A stretch of 17,924 nt of DNA from RI-242 sp038246255 (GTDB taxonomy: Bacteria; Planctomycetota; UBA1135; GCA-002686595): assembly GCA_038246255.1 (NCBI GenBank), contig JBBRWC010000084.1, positions 1 to 17,924 of the forward strand, in the 5' to 3' direction. The notes below the pieces were generated by a model. That model made no database searches, was not told the origin of the DNA, and was given only the letters and a program-made list of their open reading frames with translations. Position 1 is the stretch's first letter; every line of letters begins with the position of its first letter. The position numbers and the translations under genes were made by a program. This document shows positions 1 to 6,869 of the stretch, piece by piece.

Positions 1-120
1 GCAGACGATCTGGCCGTAGTCCGGGTCCGCGTCCACCAGTTCGGCCTGCCGCTCCGGCGGCAGTTCGTTAAACGGCACGGCCACCTTGCGTTGCGGATGA
101 AACTGGCTGTTCGAGCGCAA
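1..120 (-). CDS. Fragment of a probable FAD-dependent oxidoreductase (GlpA-like), both ends missing
   Basis: The minus strand reads without a stop from about base 120 to the left edge. The codons are strongly G/C at third positions (about 33 of 40). The peptide runs through FHPQRKVAVPF, then ELPPERQAEL, then DADPDYGQIVC at the edge. This pattern resembles the stretch of GlpA / L-2-hydroxyglutarate-dehydrogenase-type flavoproteins just before the [2Fe-2S] BFD-like domain, where a conserved 'DP.YG.IVCRCE' occurs; that match is from memory of the family, not a search. The frame stays open to a stop at 205-207, but no ATG lies between, and the N-terminal FAD domain such a protein needs is absent. 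The overlapping plus-strand coding signal begins at about 101, so the gene seems cut near 100-120. The reading is clear; the family name is tentative. Confidence 0.45.
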   Translation of the reverse strand, partial: MRSNSQFHPQRKVAVPFNELPPERQAELVDADPDYGQIVC

Positions 121-790
121 CGGGAGCGGCCTCTTTGCCGAACGCGGCCGCCTCGCGCCCCGCGACTTCGATGGATTGCCCCTGCCCGGCGCCGACGGAG
201 CGGCTTACTTCGGACATGCGTGCGCCATGGTGCCGCCTGCGGACGGCAGCGCGGGTTACATCGCGGGCGGAGCGCCCAACGCCCCCGCCAATGCCCCGCG
301 CTCCGGCTTCGCCGCGGTGTTCTCGCATCCCGAGGACCGCGCGCTGGCACTGATCGCGGGGCCCAGCGCCCTGACGCTGCACATCGGCGGCGAGGTCGTG
401 TTCGAGATGGCCGGCGCGGGCCCCGCAAATCCGTGGGTGCCAAACCCCGCGACCAGCGCCGCACCCTCCCTCGCGGACACGCTGTACCTGGTTTTGGGTT
501 CCGCGTCCGGCACGGCACCCGGATTCAACCTCGATGGCATCCCCGTCGCGCTCAACGTGGACGCCTACTCGCTGCTGGGTTTCGCCGCGTCGAACCAGCC
601 GCCCTTCCAGGCCACGCTCGGGATCCTTCCCGCTTCCGCCGCGGCAACCGCTCGAATCACCCTCGTGCGCGATTCCCCCGCCGGCCTCGTGGGCTTGGTC
701 CTCTGGCACAGCGCGCTCGCGTTCGACCTGCCCAACGGCGGGGTGTGTGTCGCGGCCAGCGTGCCGCGGCCGCTCCTCCTCCTACCTTGA
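101..790 (+). CDS. C-terminal part of a secreted protein with a planctomycete-type C-terminal module (5' end missing)
   Basis: Frame 2 is open from just after a TGA at 98-100 to the TGA at 788-790, with very high third-position GC from the first codons. There is no ATG near the beginning; the first usable start would be TTG at 176, giving 204 residues. No signal peptide is visible, so I read this as the tail of a longer protein whose 5' part is gone. The last 110 residues (from LADTLYLVLGSASG to the end) have a pattern I associate with C-terminal modules of planctomycete exported proteins: LGSASGTAPG, a hydrophobic segment, ATLGILPAS, ARITL, GLVGLVLWHSALAFD, then AS and a hydrophobic end. A similar plan is seen at the ends of the two propeller proteins in this window. 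Function unknown. It lies 42 bp upstream of the next gene on the same strand. Confidence 0.55.
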   Translation, partial: NWLFERNGSGLFAERGRLAPRDFDGLPLPGADGAAYFGHACAMVPPADGSAGYIAGGAPNAPANAPRSGFAAVFSHPEDRALALIAGPSALTLHIGGEVVFEMAGAGPANPWVPNPATSAAPSLADTLYLVLGSASGTAPGFNLDGIPVALNVDAYSLLGFAASNQPPFQATLGILPASAAATARITLVRDSPAGLVGLVLWHSALAFDLPNGGVCVAASVPRPLLLLP

Positions 791-832
791 GCCGTCTGCC
801 CGGGCGCCCGCTCGCGTAGGCTCTTTGAGTCC

Positions 833-2521
833 ATGTCCCACCGACTCGAGCTCCGCCTTGCCCCCGGGCCGGATCCGGCGCCCCCGGCGGGCCTTGAGCG
901 CATCGCCCGGGAGGCCGCGCGGCAACTCGGCGTGGCGCGCGTGGCGCTGGGTGGAGTGCGGGTCGAGCGCGTCAGTTTCGACGCCCGCCCGCGCCATCGG
1001 GTATGGCTCGTCGCCGTGGAGGTTTGGCGGCCCGGCGAATCCGGACCCACAGCTGCGCGCACGGATCCGCCCCCGATCGAACCTGTGCGGCCCGACGCAC
1101 CCCACGTGGTGATCGTGGGCTCGGGACCCGCGGGCCTGTTTGCGGCGCTGGACCTTCTTGCAGCGGGTGTGCGCACGACCGTGTTTGAGCGCGGCGGCGA
1201 CGTGCGCCAGCGGCGCCGTCCGCTTGCACTCTTGAATCGCGGCGAGACCGAGGTCGGCGAGAGCAACTACTGTTTCGGCGAAGGCGGCGCAGGCACCTAT
1301 TCCGACGGCAAGCTGTACGCGCGTTCGGCGGAAAAACGCGCGAAGGCCGCGGTGCTCGAGACCCTGGTTGCCCACGGCGCGGATCCCCAGATCCTGTCAA
1401 GCTGGCGTCCGCACGTGGGCTCCAACCGACTGCCACAGGTCGTGCGCGGGCTGCGCGAATCGATTGTGCGCGCGGGCGGCGCGGTGCGGTTTTCGAGCCG
1501 CGTCGAAGCGCTGCGGGTGGAGCGCGACGTCGCGGGCAGCCGTCGCATCGCCGGTGTGACGTGGCGCGACCTTGCACGACCGGGCTCCGCGCTCGAACGC
1601 TTGGACTCGGACGCCGTCGTGCTCGCCACCGGGCACAGCGCGCGCGACGCGCTCGAAATGGCCCATGCCGCAGGCGCACGACTCGATCCCAAGGGTTTTG
1701 CCCTCGGAGTCCGCGCGGAGCACCCGCAGGCGTGGCTGGACACCCACCAGTACGGCGGGTTGCGCGCGACATGCGATCTGCCCGCGGCGTTTTATGAACT
1801 CGTCGAACAGGTTGACGGCCGCGGGGTCTACAGCTTTTGCATGTGCCCCGGCGGATGGATCGTGCCCGCCACGACGTCCGGCGACCGTGTCGTGGTCAAC
1901 GGCATGAGCCTATCCCGGCGGGATTCGCCCTTTGCGAACTCCGGACTCGTGGTGCAACTCGAGCCCGAGGATTGGTGCGGCGCTGCGGCGGCGGACAATG
2001 GCATCGCCGAGCTCATGGGTGGCGCGCCGGGGCATCCCGCGGACGATCCCCTGTTCGGCGTGCGTGTGCAGGAAGCGCTCGAGCGGCGCGCGGCGCTCGC
2101 GGGCGGCGGACGCGGCCGCGCACCCGCGCAGCGGCTCGACCGGTTCCTCGCTGGCGACGGGTCCGCGGGCACGCTCCGCCCAACCAGCTACCGCCCCGGC
2201 ATCACGCCGGTCGATTTTTGGCAGTTGCTGCCGCGCGGCATCGCACAACGCCTTGCTCAGGGCATCCGCGCGTTCGAGGGCCGCCTCGCAGGTTTTGCGG
2301 GCGATGATGCGCAGATGCTCGCACCCGAAAGCCGCACGAGTTCGCCCGTGCGCCTTGCACGCGACCGCGAACGGCTGGTGGCGCTCGCGGCGGAGGGCGG
2401 TGAGCTCGAGGGCCTCTATCCGGCCGGTGAAGGCGCGGGATACGCCGGGGGCATCGTGTCCGCGGCGATCGATGGCCGCCGCGTCGCCGCGGCCATCGCG
2501 GCGCGGCTCCAAACCGCGTGA
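833..2521 (+). CDS. FAD-dependent dehydrogenase, COG2509 type
   Basis: This 562-residue protein begins with an 85-residue domain and then a dinucleotide-binding fold with VVIVGSGPAGLFAA (GxGxxG at 96-101) and the acidic end of the second strand at FER (118-120). Family landmarks follow in order: GGAGTYSDGKLY (151-162), VVLATGHSARD (262-272), ALGVRAEHPQ (290-299), FCMCPGGWIVPA (335-346), VVNGMS (354-359), and GLYPAGEGAGYAGGI near the C-terminus (527-541), which closes the FAD site. The length fits this family of uncharacterised flavoproteins, which are cytosolic and whose substrate is not established. No signal peptide is present. No convincing Shine-Dalgarno precedes the ATG; the start is supported by the basic/hydrophobic N-terminal strand typical of the family. 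The downstream sulfatase leader begins 72 bp after the stop. Confidence in the family is high; the reaction is unknown. Confidence 0.9.
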   Translation: MSHRLELRLAPGPDPAPPAGLERIAREAARQLGVARVALGGVRVERVSFDARPRHRVWLVAVEVWRPGESGPTAARTDPPPIEPVRPDAPHVVIVGSGPAGLFAALDLLAAGVRTTVFERGGDVRQRRRPLALLNRGETEVGESNYCFGEGGAGTYSDGKLYARSAEKRAKAAVLETLVAHGADPQILSSWRPHVGSNRLPQVVRGLRESIVRAGGAVRFSSRVEALRVERDVAGSRRIAGVTWRDLARPGSALERLDSDAVVLATGHSARDALEMAHAAGARLDPKGFALGVRAEHPQAWLDTHQYGGLRATCDLPAAFYELVEQVDGRGVYSFCMCPGGWIVPATTSGDRVVVNGMSLSRRDSPFANSGLVVQLEPEDWCGAAAADNGIAELMGGAPGHPADDPLFGVRVQEALERRAALAGGGRGRAPAQRLDRFLAGDGSAGTLRPTSYRPGITPVDFWQLLPRGIAQRLAQGIRAFEGRLAGFAGDDAQMLAPESRTSSPVRLARDRERLVALAAEGGELEGLYPAGEGAGYAGGIVSAAIDGRRVAAAIAARLQTA

Positions 2522-2593
2522 GCGCCCCTGGGCGGCGCCGGTTCGTGGCCAAAGGAGTAGCCGATTGGCCGCGAACGCCGTACGTTCGATCCC

Positions 2594-2725
2594 ATGATGC
2601 GGCCAGCCACACCTTGGGCACGGAACGCGCGGCGAAAAACCGCGCGCGGTCTCGCGCCCGCGCTCCTCGCCTTGTTTTGTGGCTTGCTCTGCGGCGCCGC
2701 GGCCTGCGGACACGGGGACGCTTAG
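2594..2725 (+). pseudogene. Lipoprotein signal peptide, detached from the sulfatase by an in-frame TAG
   Basis: ATG ATG at 2594-2599 opens a 43-codon reading frame ending in TAG at 2723-2725. It encodes a classic export leader: an N-terminal basic stretch (MMRPATPWARNARRKTARG), a hydrophobic core (LAPALLALFCGLLC), and a lipobox-like GAAAC with the candidate lipidated Cys at residue 38. The frame is the same as that of the following sulfatase, and the next codon after the TAG is GTG. Without the stop, the two would form one lipoprotein of 732 residues. A single CAG-to-TAG change would explain the stop, which is an inference. Alternatives are a sequencing error, stop-codon readthrough, or termination and reinitiation at the adjacent GTG. 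On its own, a 43-residue lipoprotein leader has no evident role. Confidence 0.65.
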
Positions 2726-4792
2726 GTGTCGATCGACCTCGCGCGATTTTTCGAACCCAGCGCAGTGCAGGGCGGACTCGGCAGCATGGCGCGCCGGGCC
2801 GCGACGTCCGGCGAGCGCTGGCTTTTGGTGGAGCTCTCCCGCGCGGAGTTCCGCCCGGGTCCGTGGCCCGGCGTGGTGCAATCCGACCGCGCCGAGTTCC
2901 GGCTGCTCGACCAGCGTGTCGAAGGGGATGCGGCGCCGCGGCTGCGCGGCGACAACGGTGCCGAACTTCCCTTCGCAGAGCCGTTTTTTGTGCCCTTCGC
3001 GGAGGGTGGCGACCCGCGCCGCGCGCTCGAGGTGCGCGCTTTCACTTCCGTCGCAGGCCGGCTCTTCGCGGCGCAAACCTGGCTCGACACCCTGGGGCCC
3101 CAGTTTGCGCTCGAAGTGCCGCTCGGACGCGGTTACGCCCGCGGTGAACGGCGCCGCATTGAGTTCGGACCGGTCAGCGGGAACGGTTTTATGCTGCTCC
3201 CCGGCGAGTCGTGGACGTTTAGCCTCCCCGACGGGCCACGCCGCCGTCTGACCGCAACGTTCGCGCTGACGGCCTTGCCGTTGCACGGACCCGCGGATCC
3301 CGTTGGGTTGACGATCCACCTCGACGGCGAGGTCCTGTTCGACGTGCACGTCGAGCCCGACGCGGAGTTGGGACCGCGCCTCGTCGACGTGGACGTTGTG
3401 TTGCCAAGCCGCGCGGGCGAGCTGCGCTTTGCGGTCTCGGGGCGCCCGGCGCGGACGGGACTGCTCGCGCCGCGCATCCACGTGGAGCGCGCGGAGGCTT
3501 CACCACCCCCACGCACCGTGGCGCTTTTTCTCGCCGACACGTTCCGCGCCGACCTGCTCGGCGAAGAAGTAGCGGATGGACCGCTCCTGCCGCACCTGAG
3601 CGCCTTTGCCGCGCGCGGCCTGGCGTTCACCTCCGCCCGTTCACCTTCGAACTGGACACTGCCCGCCACCGCCAGTCTGTTCTCCGCTCTCGACCCTGCC
3701 GAACACGGCGTCCAGAGCCGCTCCAACGCCCTGGGCGCGGATTGGGTCACGCTCGCCGGCCGCTTGCGCGACCTCGGTTGGCGCACGGCGGCGATCACCG
3801 ACGGCGGTTTTGTGCGCCGGGCTTTTGGCCTCGAGCGCGGCTTCGAGGTGTTTGTCGAGGAGTCGCGTTCGGGCAATACTGCGGTCGGACTCGAGCACGT
3901 CCGCGCGCTGCTCGAAAGCGCCGATCCGCGGCCGTTGCTGGTCGTTTTCCACACCTACCGCGCCCACGGCCCCTACCGCGTCGATGCAGCGACCCGCGAC
4001 GCGATCGGAGCTGAGCTAGGCCTTGGAGCGGACTACGAAACGCTCACGGCCCTGCTCGGATCCGACCCGGGATCGCCGGCCGCTGCTGTCAAAGGCACGT
4101 CGGGTGGCGCGCCGGGGCCGCGGGAGCGCGCCGCGCTCCTCGCGGAGCTTCGCGCGCTGTACCGCGGCGGCGCCCGCGACCTCGACCGCGCGTTTGGCGC
4201 GTTCTTGGACGTTCTCGAACAGCACGGACGACACGACGTCGTGGTGTTCACGTCCGACCACGGCGAGGGTTTCGAGGAACACGGCGGTTTCCTCGGCCAC
4301 GGCGATGGGCTGTGGGAAGAGCAACTCGCGGTGCCGCTTCTCGTTTCGGCTCCGACGCTCGCACCCGCACAACGCAACGACCCCGTGTCCCTCGTCGACG
4401 TGCCACGCTCCCTGTTCGAACTCCTCGACCTCGCGCCCGACGCTCAGTGGGGTGGCGTTGCGGTGTTCGGTCGCGCGCAGCCCGTGGGCACTCGGCGCTA
4501 CGGGCTCGTCGCCCACGACGAAATCGTGGCGCTGGAGGGCACGCTCAAAATGATCGCGACGGGGGAAGCACTGGCGTCGCGCACGTGGTTCGATCTTGCG
4601 CGCGACCCCGGCGAGCGCGCCCCCCTCGATGCCGGCATCGATCCGCGCGTCGGACCGGCGGCGACGGAATGGATCAACAGCCTCGAGGTCGAGCGCCCCG
4701 ATTGGCGCACTCCGCGCGCGACACCCGCAGCCGCGCTGCCGTCCAACGACGTGGAGCAGCAGCTCGCGGCACTGGGTTACGCGGGGGAGTAA
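2726..4792 (+). CDS. Sulfatase / alkaline-phosphatase superfamily hydrolase
   Basis: Counting from the GTG at 2726 there are 688 residues. Residues 1-260 form a beta-rich N-terminal region without a recognised motif. The sulfatase-like domain starts at RTVALFLADTFRADLLG (263-279), carrying the first metal-binding Asp region. The nucleophile region is SNWTLPATASLFSALDPAEHGV (308-329). The second metal site is VVVFTSDHGEGFEEHGGFLGHGD (505-527), with D511, H512 and H525. The protein ends in VEQQLAALGYAGE, a common ending of planctomycete sulfatases. The Cys/Ser-x-Pro-x-Arg signature used for formylglycine is absent: Thr311 lies at the expected nucleophile position, Pro313 is kept, and the Arg is Thr315. 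It may therefore act as a phosphodiesterase-like hydrolase rather than a classical sulfatase. In-frame sequence upstream of a TAG encodes a lipoprotein leader, so the ancestral protein was probably periplasmic or surface-anchored. From the GTG alone there is no export signal. Confidence 0.85.
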   Translation: MSIDLARFFEPSAVQGGLGSMARRAATSGERWLLVELSRAEFRPGPWPGVVQSDRAEFRLLDQRVEGDAAPRLRGDNGAELPFAEPFFVPFAEGGDPRRALEVRAFTSVAGRLFAAQTWLDTLGPQFALEVPLGRGYARGERRRIEFGPVSGNGFMLLPGESWTFSLPDGPRRRLTATFALTALPLHGPADPVGLTIHLDGEVLFDVHVEPDAELGPRLVDVDVVLPSRAGELRFAVSGRPARTGLLAPRIHVERAEASPPPRTVALFLADTFRADLLGEEVADGPLLPHLSAFAARGLAFTSARSPSNWTLPATASLFSALDPAEHGVQSRSNALGADWVTLAGRLRDLGWRTAAITDGGFVRRAFGLERGFEVFVEESRSGNTAVGLEHVRALLESADPRPLLVVFHTYRAHGPYRVDAATRDAIGAELGLGADYETLTALLGSDPGSPAAAVKGTSGGAPGPRERAALLAELRALYRGGARDLDRAFGAFLDVLEQHGRHDVVVFTSDHGEGFEEHGGFLGHGDGLWEEQLAVPLLVSAPTLAPAQRNDPVSLVDVPRSLFELLDLAPDAQWGGVAVFGRAQPVGTRRYGLVAHDEIVALEGTLKMIATGEALASRTWFDLARDPGERAPLDAGIDPRVGPAATEWINSLEVERPDWRTPRATPAAALPSNDVEQQLAALGYAGE

Positions 4793-4832
4793 CGGCCAGG
4801 CAGCGCCGCCGCGCCGCGCGACGTTCCGCGGG

Positions 4833-5462
4833 TCACTTGGGCTGCGGCGTGTAGCGCAGGTAGGGGCGCGGCGCGCGGAATTCGCCGAACTTTGCTTTTG
4901 CGTCCGCGTCGTTCACGGACAGCGCGATGATGACATCCTCACCCGGCTTCCAATCGGCGGGTGTAGCGACCGGATGGCGCGCGCTGAGCTGCAGGGAATC
5001 GATCACGCGCACGAGCTCGTCGAAGTTGCGGCCCGCACTCATCGGGTAGACGAGCATCAGCTTGATCTTCTTGTCCGGTCCGATCACAAACACCGAGCGC
5101 ACGGTGAACGTGTCCGAAAGACCCGGGTGGATCATGTCGTAGAGCGTCGCGACCTTGCGCTCGGGGTCCGCGAGGATCGGATAGTCGACGGTGCAGTTTT
5201 GCGTCGCTTCGATGTCGCTCTTCCAGCGTTTGTGGTCGTCCACCGGGTCAACCGACAGGCCGATCACCTTGACGTTGCGGCGCGCGAACTCCGGGGCGAG
5301 CTTCGCGAGGCGGCCGAGTTCCGTGGTGCAAACCGGGGTGAAATCCTTCGGGTGGCTAAAAAGCACACCCCAACTAGTGCCGAGCCAGTCGTGGAAGCGG
5401 ATCTGTCCGGCGGTGCTGTCCGCGGTGAAATCGGGCGCGGTGTCGCCAAGGCGCAAGCTCAT
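4833..5462 (-). CDS. Peroxiredoxin, 1-Cys (Prx6-type)
   Basis: This 209-residue protein reduces hydrogen peroxide or organic peroxides through a single peroxidatic Cys. The active site is HPKDFTPVCTTE with Pro38, Thr42 and Cys45; Arg122 in TFTVRSVFVIGPD is the catalytic Arg. The Prx6-type C-terminal extension is present, including the family hallmark WKPGEDVI (171-178) and PRPYLRYTPQP at the end. A second Cys (Cys90, in ATQNCTVDYPIL) matches a Cys seen in several Prx6 proteins but is not the usual resolving position, so the enzyme should need an external reductant. No signal peptide; cytosolic. The ATG is supported by GGAG six bases upstream. It converges with the sulfatase (40 bp between stops) and diverges from the exported protein at 5555. 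Length and motifs fit the family fully. Confidence 0.95.
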   Translation of the reverse strand: MSLRLGDTAPDFTADSTAGQIRFHDWLGTSWGVLFSHPKDFTPVCTTELGRLAKLAPEFARRNVKVIGLSVDPVDDHKRWKSDIEATQNCTVDYPILADPERKVATLYDMIHPGLSDTFTVRSVFVIGPDKKIKLMLVYPMSAGRNFDELVRVIDSLQLSARHPVATPADWKPGEDVIIALSVNDADAKAKFGEFRAPRPYLRYTPQPK

Positions 5463-5468
5463 GGGAGT

Positions 5469-5472
5469 CTCC
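5469..5472 (-). promoter_or_regulatory. Shine-Dalgarno site of the peroxiredoxin gene
   Basis: The minus strand reads GGAG here, followed by six bases and then the ATG at 5462-5460. It fixes the peroxiredoxin start. Most other genes in the window have no clear Shine-Dalgarno sequence. Confidence 0.6.
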
Positions 5473-5554
5473 AGAGGTGGAACGGGGGGACGGATAGCGG
5501 GTGTTCCGCCGGCGCCCCTTGTACCGCGGGACCCGGCGGTCCACCATTTTGGAG

Positions 5555-6868
5555 ATGGAACCCGCGATTTCCTCCACGTTGCACGTCGCTTTCCGCCCGG
5601 CCGCCGCCCGCCGCAGCGCGGGCGCCCTGCTTGCGGCTTTGGTATGCGGAGCGCTCACCGCCCCGGCCGCTGCCCTCGACGACCCTCAATCACGCTCGCC
5701 ATCGGCCCGCACCGCCGCCTCGACCGAGCTCTTGATCCAAGCAAACCAGCGGGCGGCGGACGACGCGGCTTACGCGGTTACAGCCTGGGAAGCGCGCCCG
5801 TGGGACCCGAACCCGTGGCATCCGCTCTTTGCCGGTCGCCCGAGCACACGCGACGGCGCGTTCGCGGATCCTGAAGCGGCGGGACTCGAGTTGGAGCCGG
5901 ACGGCGCCGCGCCCGCGCGCGGGTCGTCGTTGCGCCTGTCCCCCGCCGAAGCGTTGGAAGTCCGGATCGGCGCCGGGCTCGAGCCGCCGCGCATCCGACG
6001 CGACACGATCGTCGGTGATGCCGGCGCCGCGGCGAGTTTTGGCGGATCCCCGCTCGCCAACGCCCACATCGGCCAGGTTGGGGCGTCGACCGTCATCGTC
6101 ACGGGTGTCGGCATGTCCGGCATCGCGTTTTCCGAACTGCCAGGGGGCATCGTGTTTGGCCTCGCGACGAAGTGGCCCGACGGCATCGAACCGCGCGCGG
6201 TCGAGTGGCGCGCCGACGGCCGTGTTTGGATCGTCGCTGCCGATGGCAAGGCCCACCGCCTCGCGGCGGCGCGCCCCTGTGACCTGATCGCGTGTTTGGA
6301 GCAGGCACGGGCCGCGGGTGTGGGCGACGCGCTCGTCAGCATCACACGCAGCGGCCGTGCACAACTGTCGCCGCCGTTTGCCAAGGCTGAGGCGGGAGCC
6401 AGCCTCGCGCGCGCCGACCTCGCGCCGTTTGCGCACCTGCGACCGAACAGTGGCAGGCCCGCGGTGTTGGCCGACAAGAGTGTTGTCGTCGACCAAACCG
6501 CGCGCATCGTTGTGCTCGCAAACGGCGATCTTTTGCCGTTGGTCGACCTCGAGCTGCGTCTTTACCGCTCCACGGAATCGGACGGGCTCTTTGAATCCAG
6601 CGCCGACGAGATCGCAACGCGCGAGCCTGCGCGAGCGGAGCTCGTGCGCGCCCTCCATTTCGCGGGGCGCGCGCCCCAGCCGGGCGCGTCGGCGGGTCCC
6701 GCTGCAAAGCTGACGCTGAATTTTGAGCGCCAGACCCCCGGTTGGTGGCAGCGCCCGCCGGTTGCGGCGATCGAAGGATTGGAGCGCGACCTCGCACCGG
6801 CGGCACACTTCGCCGCGTGGACGGCGTTGTGGCGCAGCCTGCTGGAGCGCGGCGCACAAGGCCTCTGA
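5555..6868 (+). CDS. Exported protein of unknown function
   Basis: I do not recognise this protein. The frame is open from GTG 5501, but I prefer ATG 5555, which gives 437 residues beginning MEPAISSTLHVAFRPAAARR, then a hydrophobic stretch GALLAALVCGALT and a likely cleavage after APAAA. The mature part is soluble and mixed: a segment with PWDPNPWHPLFAGRPS, a beta-rich middle (TVIVTGVGMSGIAFSELPGGIVFGLATKWP), DGRVWIVAADGKAHRLAAARPCDLIACLEQARAAGV with two Cys, and an Arg/Trp-rich C-terminus (WWQRPPVAAIEGLERDLAP). The phrase 'ADGRVWIVAADGKAHRL' hints at a propeller-like or tandem-strand fold, which is weak evidence. The antisense frame is open across this whole gene, but the plus frame has the signal peptide and coherent sequence, so I take it as the real one. 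It diverges from the peroxiredoxin gene (92 bp) and ends one base before the end of the broken minus-strand gene. Confidence 0.65.
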   Translation: MEPAISSTLHVAFRPAAARRSAGALLAALVCGALTAPAAALDDPQSRSPSARTAASTELLIQANQRAADDAAYAVTAWEARPWDPNPWHPLFAGRPSTRDGAFADPEAAGLELEPDGAAPARGSSLRLSPAEALEVRIGAGLEPPRIRRDTIVGDAGAAASFGGSPLANAHIGQVGASTVIVTGVGMSGIAFSELPGGIVFGLATKWPDGIEPRAVEWRADGRVWIVAADGKAHRLAAARPCDLIACLEQARAAGVGDALVSITRSGRAQLSPPFAKAEAGASLARADLAPFAHLRPNSGRPAVLADKSVVVDQTARIVVLANGDLLPLVDLELRLYRSTESDGLFESSADEIATREPARAELVRALHFAGRAPQPGASAGPAAKLTLNFERQTPGWWQRPPVAAIEGLERDLAPAAHFAAWTALWRSLLERGAQGL

Positions 6869-6869
6869 T

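Noticed and set aside
1910..3481. Minus-strand open frame of about 523 codons spanning the flavoprotein and sulfatase genes
   Set aside because: It is antisense to two genes with clear conserved motifs and shows only low-complexity Arg/Glu/Ala-rich translation.
5690..6868. Long open minus-strand frame continuing from the broken gene across the exported protein gene
   Set aside because: Below about 6895 the third-position GC bias and protein-like sequence are lost in this frame, while the plus strand has a signal peptide and coherent protein. GC-rich coding DNA commonly leaves the antisense frame open.
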